From positions 1,488,001-1,552,000 of the forward strand of contig CP087215.1 in assembly GCA_020912385.1 (NCBI GenBank): a stretch of 64,000 nucleotides of DNA, given 5' to 3'. The translations under genes and the position numbers were made by a program. The stretch comes from Neofusicoccum parvum (lineage: Eukaryota; Ascomycota; Dothideomycetes; Botryosphaeriales; Botryosphaeriaceae). The notes below the pieces were generated by a model. That model saw nothing but the letters and a program-made list of their open reading frames with translations, did not search any database and was not told the DNA's origin. Positions 55,715 through 64,000 of the stretch are shown piece by piece; the first letter of the stretch is position 1, and each line of letters starts with the position of its first letter.

Positions 55715-57777
55715 GCAGGACGGATACGCTCAGCATCTGTGGGGTTGTGAGGGGTATGGAAATAGGGTTGCACCAAGGCAGCAGCTGTCCCGTATCGGCT
55801 AGCCACGGCCACAGTCGGTAACTATTTGCCTACTCCGGCCGTAGCTCGTGTCGAGATAAGCTCTTGGTCAACATCCCCATCAGACCAGTGTTACATGTGG
55901 GTCAAGGACGGAAGAAATTGACACACCACGTGCAGCTCTCTTCGGGTCACCTTCCGACAGGAAAAAACAAAGTTGGGTCGTGGGCTGAGGATCCACTTTG
56001 CGAGAGAACAATAACCGGCGGCACGACCATCGTACCTTCCGCATTAGGAATGGGGCAGCGATACTGGATATTGATCCTTCGAACTGCGCCGCGCACGTCA
56101 CATTTCATTTTGATGAGCGATGGCTCTCCTAGAGTTACCTTTCCTCTATTCGCTTCTTGTTCATTTCTCATTTTTATTTTCTCATGGTACATATTCTTTT
56201 GTAAGTCGTCCTCTTCACTTCTTCTGCCATATTTTCACTTGTTTCTTCTTCATGTTCCGTTCGCGCATATACCTCGATTTAACTTCCATCTTTTCTCTTT
56301 CAAAATCAGCGAGCAAGGAGTTCTCCGTCTGAGTTTTTGTCTATTCCTTTTGTACTCAAAAAAGAAGCGAGCAAGCAAGTAAAAACACACGGCCAAAAGA
56401 ACGGGGGTTTTGGGAGTTACGCAACGGGAGTAACCACTGAACGGCGCATGGAATCCGAAATAGGTGGTCTATGGGATTATTCGGACTATGGCGTTATCTC
56501 TTCTTTTCTGGGGAACACGCAAACAAAATTCAGGACTTGTATTACTAGGATTTTTCTTCTTTCGATATTTTCTTGAGTCGTCTCATATCTAGTTCAGGCT
56601 GCGGATGATCAAATTCGCGCGCGATATCATAAACAAGTACTTTGTTTAAAATTGTTTGTGACTAAACACTATATGCGATCGACTTATGGTGAGCGAGGGT
56701 TGTTGGGTAGAGCGGTTGGTTCTTGGGAACCGCAACAGTGGTGCCCGTCGATCTTAAGAACGCAGCTCCCATTACTACCGCCCCAAGAGGCGTAGAGTGC
56801 ATACAGACGTTGCAACGCCGCATGCAGGGCGCCAATCTGCTGCACATGCCGCCCGCAAAGAGATGACAAGACAAGATGCGGCACAAGCGCCCCTGAGCCC
56901 GACTGAAGGGAGTGAGGACCAAAAATAAAAAAAAGAAAGAAAAAGGGTTGCACATCCTCCAGCGGCGCATTGAAGAACAGAGCACGGAGACGATTGCCCT
57001 GACGTCATGCCCACGTCTCTATTTCGGTCCCTGATGCGCCTTAGCACGTACCTCAGCCTAAAAGCCCGCACGTCCAACGCGTCGATCTTATTCATTATAC
57101 TATTTTAATCCTCCCCCTCCGCAGTAAAGCCATCCTACTGTCCCTCCTCATTTCGCAGTTCCCAATCCAGAGGTATCGAACACACAGACGCATTCCCGAA
57201 AGGTCGGGACGTGGGAGCGAGGGGCACGCTGTTTGATGAGGATCTGATGATGGCTTGGCGGACATCACATCATGCCCGCCGGCCGGGCGAGGGAGGTCCG
57301 ATTAAGCACGCCCAGTCTGTGCGGCCGCACATCAGCGGAGTTTTAACGTTACGGGGCTAGGCGGGTAAGCTTGTGGGAGAGGGGGAAATGGCCACTTTCA
57401 CCCGAACCCGAATACGTGCAAAGATGGGGGCTACCGATTTCAAACACAGTCACCTGGACATCATGAAATGCTCAAACGTCAATTGGGAGAAGAGTCAGAC
57501 AAGGGCTAAATTCCAGGCTGCCGTTCGCTGAAGTGGAATAAAGAGAACGCTATACAAACAGTGGTGAATGTGTCGCCGCCTAGCCGGGGTATCTGCTAGA
57601 AGGCAAGGTCTCCCCTTCCCTCTCACCAGCGATCACTCCAGAATGTATCCGGTCTTCCTTCCGCTGAGACCAGTCCGGCGGGAGAAGAATCTATCAAGGT
57701 GTGGCCGTTATGGGAGAGGCACAAACTCCACCCAATGAACGCCATCAGAAAAGCGAGCGCATCCCGGGCTGGGAGCT
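55715..57777. other. Intergenic, convergent 3' regions
   Basis: 2 kb between the transcription-factor stop and the Gvp36-like stop. T-rich from 56140 to 56350. No conserved gene recognised. Confidence 0.5.
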
Positions 57778-59122
57778 TCACGCGCCCTCACGGCTCTTGC
57801 GGTAGCTTGCCTGTTTATTGCGCATTGGGGTTAGATGTGCCTTCGTGAAGCTGCGACAGCAAAGAAAGAGAGCGTGTATGAGAATCAGATGACGATCAAT
57901 CGTGATGACGCACCTCCTGCTCGACCTGCAACTGATCAACCACAGGAGCCAGCTCGCTCAGGATTTCGTAGGCCTTCTTGTGGAACTCCAGCTGGGCAGC
58001 GATGAGGTCGGCGAGGTTGCGGAGCGGCTCGGGAGTGTCCAGGACCTGCAATCCAGGGAACCCATGTCAGTCACACGAACTTCACTGATATCCACGATAG
58101 GGCGAGTTTCAATCTCACATTCTTCATCACGCCCACAGCCTCCTCGGTCTGGCCGACAAACTCGTCCTCGGCCTGCTCGATCTCCGCCCTGGCCTCCTCG
58201 GTGATGTGCTCCTCCTCGCCCTCCTTCTTCGCGCCGGGCAGGGCAAAGGCACCGCCCTTGGCCTTGGTCTTGGTGGCGTCCAGGCTCAGACGGGCATTCT
58301 CAACAGCCTTGCGGGCGCGCGTGGCGAACATAATGTTTGTGTTGAGGGTGGTGCTCCAGCCAGCGAGGAAGCGGCTCTGAATCTGGGCATCCTGGCCGAG
58401 GCGGGCCTCGCCGACCTTCTCCTGCGCGATGGCATACTTTTCCAGGGCGGTGGCCAGCGGGTCTTCGGAGGCGCTGCCGTGGTCCTGGTTCAGGATAGTG
58501 GAGCTGTTGAGGGCGGCGCGGGCAATTGCGTGGTTGAAGGTCTTGGGCTGCGGCTTGGCCGACGGCGGGGCAGTCAGGGCAGCCTGAGCTTCGGCGGGAG
58601 AGGTGGCCGACGACAGCAGGGTGACCTTCTCAGAAACGGTGCGGCCCAGGTCGTTGAAAGACTCGCGGATGTTGGTGGGGTAGTCATAGGCCTCGTTGGT
58701 GTACTGCGAGCTGGTCGGGGTCAGCGGAGAGGGCAGGGAGGGCGGAGGCGGGCGGGTGTACGTACGTGACCTGCAGCATCTTCTGGTGGACCTGCTTCAA
58801 GGCGTCGACGCGCTTCTCGAGCTCGATGTAGTCGGGCGGGAGCTGGGTCTGCGGGAGGCAGCAGCATCAGCTCGCGGAAGCGGTGTCGGGGCGTCGCGGG
58901 GACGCTTACCTTGTCCTCAGCCTGGCCCAATTGCTCCTTGACATACTGCTGGGTGCGGGCGGCAAAGGGCGTGAAAGAGGCACTGCAGCGGGCACTTGGG
59001 TCAGCTTGCTAGACACAGACAGGTGGCTGCTTGCGAGGTGGATGGGCGCGGGCGCGGGGAGCGGTGGGCGGCGGGCGGGCGACGCACGAGAAGTTCTTGC
59101 CAAAGGCCTGAAACTTGTCCAT
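57778..59122 (-). CDS. Gvp36-like BAR domain protein
   Basis: Six exons: 59122-59088, 58982-58910, 58848-58766, 58710-58119, 58045-57914 and 57810-57778. Introns are 105, 61, 55, 73 and 103 nt. The frame closes to 315 aa. The last exon encodes only ASYRKSREGA plus the stop; without it the frame would read into a premature stop after intron 5's donor. The protein is one BAR domain (BAR_2, PF10455), long antiparallel helices that bend membranes, as in yeast Gvp36 (326 aa), a Golgi vesicle and endocytic protein. Family hallmarks are MDKFQAFGKNFS, PFAARTQQYVKEQLG, LPPDYIELEKRVDALK and EDPLATALEKYA. VDQLQVEQE closes the last helix. Cytosolic and membrane-associated by inference. Confidence 0.92.
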
Positions 59123-60211
59123 GTCTGCGGTGGGCGGCGGCGGGCGGCGCGGGAATGCAGGAGTGTGGTGTGGAGTGGTGCTGTTGGTCGAGGGCAGGAA
59201 GTCGGGCGTGTCGCGCATGTGAGTTGCTGCTGACGTCCAGGGCGCGTCCTGAAAAGGCAAGGTCGCATCTCCTCCGGCCCCCAGCTCGCCGCGCGCTGCC
59301 TCGCGAGCACCGCCCATCTACGCCTGACACGCTACCCGCGAGCCGCGTTTCACCCCGCATCTGATGGCTCCCAAACAACACATCCAATGTCTCGAATCCC
59401 ACCTGCCGCATTCCTCGAGTGCTTCCGCCGTCCATCTGCTTTCCATCGCCACACCTGGCTGCTCCTCCGCCAACGCCCTCGTCTGCGTCCGTCACCCTCC
59501 ACCCGCCACGGCCGCCAAGGTGGCCTTTCTCACGGCTACCGGAGCCCATGAAGCACAGCCCTGCCGCAGGAAGGCGAGTCTGCTCTTCAACCCTCTCCAG
59601 CGTGGTGCCTTCGCCCGCCTCAATGTGATTGATTGATCGTCCATCTGGTGGCTGCAGCGGCAAGGTCTCTTCTGCTCTGCTGCTCGAACCACGCTGCGAT
59701 GATGCGGTTCGGCGATCCAACAATCCTCCGTCCAAGCCACGTACGCACGCGGGCTAATCTGCAGTGATGCGCAGGAGCATCTCTAGCGCATGGGTCGTCT
59801 CTGCATTCGCTTCAAAGGTTGCCGAATTCCATTGTGGCGTTCGGAAGAGTGGAGTTATCTAGGTCCAGTGCCCAATGGACCGCGATCCAAGGCAGCGCAT
59901 CTGCATTCCTCAGTTTATCAGCTCTGTCGGTTGCAAGATCCTTTGGACGCTGCGGCCAACCGAAGTTCGTCCCGCTCGCTTTGAATGGCTACGGCACATT
60001 GTCGGACATGAAAAAAAGCCCTTCATCGACACTCCAAACCCGCTCCACACGCGATCTGCTGGACCTGAACTGCAGCCTTTGCGGAAGACTCGTCTGGGAT
60101 GCTCCGCGTTCCTCTGCCTTGACTATATAAGTGGCAGCAGCAGATGAGCCTTCCAACAACCATCGGCCTCACAGTCGATCGGTCCCATTAGCAGAATTCC
60201 TGTTCAATACA

Positions 60212-60283
60212 GGCCGCATGGCCCAATGGCAAGGCGCTTGACTACGAATCAAGAGATTCCAGGTTCGACCCCTGGTGTGGTCA
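60212..60283 (+). tRNA. tRNA-Arg(ACG)
   Basis: 72 nt, intronless. Acceptor GGCCGCA pairs with TGTGGTC; D-arm GCCC-AATGGCAA-GGC. Anticodon stem CTTGA/TCAAG closes loop CTACGAA, anticodon ACG. Variable loop AGATT; T-arm CCAGG-TTCGACC-CCTGG; discriminator A. A ten-base T tract follows one base later as terminator. The A and B boxes are intact. Confidence 0.95.
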
Positions 60284-60284
60284 T

Positions 60285-60295
60285 CTTTTTTTTTT
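60285..60295 (+). terminator. Pol III terminator of tRNA-Arg(ACG)
   Basis: T tract directly after the tRNA 3' end. Confidence 0.8.
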
Positions 60296-60671
60296 CCGGC
60301 GCTGCTGCTCCTCAGGTCCTGCGAATACTAGGAGTGAATGGGACCGGAGGGTCGTTTTTCTTTTCTTTTCTCTCGTTGGTGCAACGTCCAATGTCTTGCA
60401 TGTCCGCCACTGATTCTATAGTCGACGCTGGAACCACGCGACTTTCGTGTACGGATGCCTAACAAATCGAGCAGGCAAACCTCGGAGCTAATGATGCAAA
60501 CATCGCGCCAAGTCTTGACCAAACACGACGTCCCAGCGGTTTAGATTGTCTCGTTCTGCCCAGCTCAGCTCCTCGATATTGACAATACTAGCTGGAGAAC
60601 TCTTGAAATGAGAAGAGGGCGATGTGGGAAGCTGGTACCGTGTTTGGAATGGAGGGCATGTAACGGTAGGG

Positions 60672-60740
60672 ACTTGAAGCATTCATCCGCGCGAAAATGG
60701 CATCTTTCCAACTGCGCTTTCCTGTCTGGATGAATCGCAA
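60672..60740. mobile_element. MITE fragment (copy 5)
   Basis: CTTGAAGCATTCATCC (60673-60688) faces CTGGATGAATCGCAA (60726-60740), an inverted pair with the family core. Only the inner arms remain; the outer parts are not recognisable. Confidence 0.45.
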
Positions 60741-63136
60741 TCAATATTCCTCTCAAGAATTGGTGGAGGGCACCGCGGACAAGACAGCTTCAATATTGGA
60801 TCCATCGGAAAATGTTCAATTCTTTTGCCACTGTCAGTCCCTGCAGCGCCACATACGCACACCCGATGGTGGACTCTGATACTCGCAGACAATGTGTTGA
60901 GCTTTCTGTGGAAGCCGTGGGCATCGTAGTGCAGATGGAAGGTCCCATTCGGACTCGAAACATTCCTCCAGATACAGATCATGAAACAGAAGAACATTTT
61001 CACACGGATGACTGTTTCGGCTCCGAGACAACGATAGTACTTCGTTGCGAAGTGCACTACTATCGGCGTTATGCCCGGTTCGGCCGGAGTCGTTAATGGT
61101 CGTCAAAGAATGGACGTATCATCATTCAGAGTCTCTTCGAGTCTTGGCTATGGTCAACCAGATTGGGACAGAACACTTCTCTTGAGCACTCTCTGAGAAA
61201 GCGGTTCGATGAAGATTTACTCCTCTATGGCGATGCCGACGGGGTACGTCTGCGCGGTGGCCCCGACTTGATTTTTTTTTTTTTCAGCTTCACGCGCCCC
61301 TGAGCCATGACGGAGCGCAGGCCTCTTTGCGAACGCACCCTACAAGGTGGCGAACAAAACATCTACAAACACGTCAGGCTTTCAGCAACTGTACGCCACT
61401 TCCGGAACCTCCGAGGGCTCCATTCTTGAAAGGGGGCGATCGAACAGGCAGAGACACTGAGGAGTCAAGTAATCACATCAATGCCTCGGCAGCTTTGTGC
61501 ACAACTGAGTATACGGTCTGAGCTGTCGGAATAGAGCAAAGGCAGCGATGCCACGATGGCTGCGGGAAAAACAAGAAGGATGAAGAGCACGGGCTTGATT
61601 CGCGGCGCATGGGAGAAGGCGAGGCAAGGCTGCACGATGCTTGAAAGTAGCCCTGAGTTCAGTGAAGAAGACGCATCCAGGCTCTCTCAGGACAGCGTAC
61701 GTCGGCCAAGTGGTACACCGCAGCTACACCGCCACCCGGACCATCACGCCACCGGCGGTACCCGCCAGCACCCTCTCCTTTCACACCTGTTGCGGCTCTT
61801 TGTCCGGCGAACTCCATCCCGATCACGATGCTGGCGCAAGGCATCGAGAATGCGGCTGAGAACACCTGAAGATCATAGCCAGTGAGAAGACCAATCGCCT
61901 CCCTCCATGCGTGCCCCGGGCAGCTCTGAGGCGCAGTCACTCTGTACAGACTGTCATTGGCAGGAGGGAAGCCGACGCTAACGGCAAACAGTCGGATGGG
62001 GTTCCTGGAGCCCCATGTCGGAAGCATTACATGCGGGGATATGTCGGCGATGACCCGAACGATTGTGACAGGGGGAATGGGGTAACCAGGCGCGTCTTAT
62101 TCCCGCGTATGGAAGATGGCGCCAGGAGCATCTCATGGTGGCCTCAAACAAACGAAAGTTGCCTGAAGAGGCATAGAGCCCGACCAGGACCAGACGGCGC
62201 GCACCGGCAGCACCTCGGGAGCGGCTGTCAGCCACGCCGAAGCTGGGTGTAACGAACCGGATTTAACGCCTGAGCAGATCGATGCCGTACGGGACGGGTG
62301 GTGCCGTGACGCAGCCAGAACAGCGGCCCCCAGCTCGTGCTTCCCCGCGCGAGCAGCATTGCAGGCTGCGGCGCCCACTGATCAGCTTGTTGTTCGAAGC
62401 TCAGCCCCGGTGGCTGTTGACATCCGCGCCGATACTCGTAGCGTCCGGAGCCTTGCCGACGGCTATGCCCGGAACGTGGCGGCCAAGCACGCCGCATGGA
62501 GCCTTACTACCATCGCCAGGGAAGTAGATCCGACGTCACACGGACACATGCGGGAGCCAAGTTGTCCATCATGCGAGAGCGGTCGTATACTACGCACACC
62601 ACGACAGCACGAGATGCAATGTGGATCCCGGCCGTGCAAATTTACTGTGCGCAGAGAGCCCAGAATCGCCGCCGAGTCATGTTGTGCCGAGAAAAAGGAG
62701 GCGGCCGAGAAGTGCTCCGGCTGAGCTGACGTCGGGAGCCCTCTCTCGCGTTGTTGGGCCAGTCCAGCGCAGGAATGCGAGATCTAGCGTGATGTCTCGA
62801 GCTGGCGGGTGCCGCCGCTCAGGCACAGACAGGGCACGTCGAAACACTGCATGGCCGCATATCGGACGCTCGGCTTGGCAGCGCCATGAGTTGTGCCGAA
62901 GCGCGTGCCGCGCGGTCGTATCCGTTCGCACAACGCGCCGCTCTCCAAGATCTTCGTGCGTCCCCATTTCTGCCCAGTGCAGCTGCCCCACACTCCCCCG
63001 AATCCCCAGACGACCAACCTTATATGGGGTTCGGCCTCTCGTTGCGCCTTATAACGTCCCGCTGGTCCCACGCTTGTGACCAGCCCACGCCCGCCGGTTT
63101 TCCGCCATCCTCGCCAATCGCCCAAGTCTCTCCACC

Positions 63137-64000
63137 ATGGGCAAGTCCAAGCCTGGTGCCGGCGCCCAAAGCTCCGTCGACGATGATCTCGCCGCTGTTC
63201 TGCCGAAAGACAGCCGACCGTGGTGGAAGCAGAACCATATGCTCAAGCTCAACCTCAGCATCGGTTCCCTTTTGATGTTCTGTATGTTTCGTTCAGCATC
63301 CGTCTGCACCGGCCGCTAATGTTCCTTCAGCGTCCGCCAACGGCTTTGACGGGACCCTGATGAACAGCCTCCAGTCCCTGACGCAGTGGAACGAGTTCAT
63401 GAGCCACCCTACTGGAGCATGGCTCGGCTTCATCAACGCTGTGTATTGGATCGGAGTTGGCGTGGGCTTCCCAACGGCTGCTTTCTGCGCTAACAAGTAT
63501 GGGCGCAAACCCGGAGTGTGGGTTGGCGTGGCCTTCCTGATTCTCGGAACGGTTCTTCAGACGGCTTCCCCCAACGTTGCTACGTTCGTCGTTGCTCGTT
63601 TCTTCATCGGTGTGGCAGGTTGCTGGTTCGGTGCCTCCATCCCCGTCCTCATCAACGAGATTGCCTACCCTACCCACCGTGGCATCGTCAACGCACTCTA
63701 CAACTGCGGCTGGCATGCCGGTAGCATTGTAGCCGCCTGGACGTGTTTCGGAACCCGCCTGCTTGAATCCTCCTGGAGTTGGCGCCTTCCCTCGCTCCTT
63801 CAGATTGCACTCCCTGCCCTGGCTGTTCCTGGGTTGATTCTTGTTCCTGAAAGCCCCCGGTGGCTGGTCTCAAAGGACCGGACCGAGGAGGCTCGGAGCC
63901 TCCTGACCGCATGCCATGGTGCGGGTGACGTCTCTTCTCCGCTCGTCGCTTACGAGATGGCATCGATCGAGGAGGCGCTCAGGGTGGAGAGGCTCGCTAG
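63137..64000 (+). CDS. MFS sugar transporter (3' end beyond window)
   Basis: Two exons are visible: 63137-63281 and 63331 to the window end; the 49-nt intron has a GTATGT donor and a TTCAG acceptor. About 271 residues are present of an expected 520-560. The N-terminal tail is cytosolic. The first helix begins near residue 40 (LKLNLSIGSLLMF) and is split by the intron, followed by SSANGFDGTLMNSLQSL, typical of the sugar porter family. Diagnostic motifs are GRKPG (loop 2-3) and PESPRWL (end of helix 6); helices 2 to 6 are complete. The combination of QWNEFMSHPTGAWLGFINAVYWIG resembles the fungal lactose/hexose permease group. It should import a mono- or disaccharide by proton symport; the substrate cannot be fixed from half the protein. 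Start context CACCATGG is ideal. Confidence 0.9.

Larger units (their letters stand above)
59123..63136. other. Gene-poor intergenic region with a tRNA and a MITE fragment
   Basis: 4 kb. It contains tRNA-Arg(ACG) and MITE copy 5. Open frames between 60.7 and 62.8 kb are short and without motifs. The last 250 bp are pyrimidine-rich and probably hold the transporter promoter. Confidence 0.5.

Overview
The window looks like nuclear DNA of a filamentous ascomycete (Pezizomycotina). The gene content suggests a Dothideomycete, which is inference from protein resemblance only. The supporting signs are short spliceosomal introns (mostly 47-105 nt) with GTAAGT-type donors and CTAAC/CTGAC branch points, fungus-restricted families (Zn(II)2Cys6 factor, BYS1-like and DUF7888-like secreted proteins, Gvp36 BAR protein, Sds3-like protein), dispersed intron-bearing tRNA genes, and small inverted-repeat elements whose arms differ only by C/T and G/A transitions, as expected of repeat-induced point mutation (RIP). 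I resolve 20 well-supported protein genes, two of them cut by the window edges. There is also one damaged or misassembled gene, one tiny Cys-rich ORF and two arginine tRNA genes.

Layout. 0-5 kb: a truncated secreted-protein gene and a DUF4238 gene, with a possible LTR remnant between them. 5.9-16.9 kb: a secreted GH43 glycosidase, KRR1, an aldo/keto reductase, an HSL-type esterase, L-galactonate dehydratase and a Cue1-like ER ubiquitin-ligase cofactor. 17.1-19.5 kb: a Nudix hydrolase and histidinol-phosphatase transcribed divergently, with an unusual tRNA-Arg(CCU) between them. 20.6-28.2 kb: an FKBP12 gene with five introns, an SDR and a BYS1-like surface protein. 31.2-45.8 kb: the damaged gene with a 47-nt poly-C tract, an Sds3-like chromatin factor, DNA topoisomerase II, RRN11 and a RING-H2 ligase. 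45.8-53.2 kb: a 7.4-kb stretch with no convincing gene, upstream of a Zn(II)2Cys6 transcription factor. 57.8-64 kb: the Gvp36 BAR protein, tRNA-Arg(ACG) and the start of an MFS sugar transporter that runs off the right edge.

Most genes are housekeeping and I see no biosynthetic cluster, CRISPR or prophage. Some share themes: GH43, L-galactonate dehydratase and the sugar transporter fit plant cell-wall sugar use; RRN11, KRR1 and TOP2 serve rDNA transcription and ribosome assembly. They are not physically clustered as pathways.

The most unusual signal is the tRNA-Arg(CCU) gene at 18204-18332. Its cloverleaf is complete apart from a 49-nt D-loop insertion that begins GTAAGT and contains CACTAAC, in addition to a normal 8-nt intron at position 37/38. 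The second theme is a MITE-like family (core GAAGCATTCGTCCGGATGG) found at five places, one of them inside a Nudix intron.
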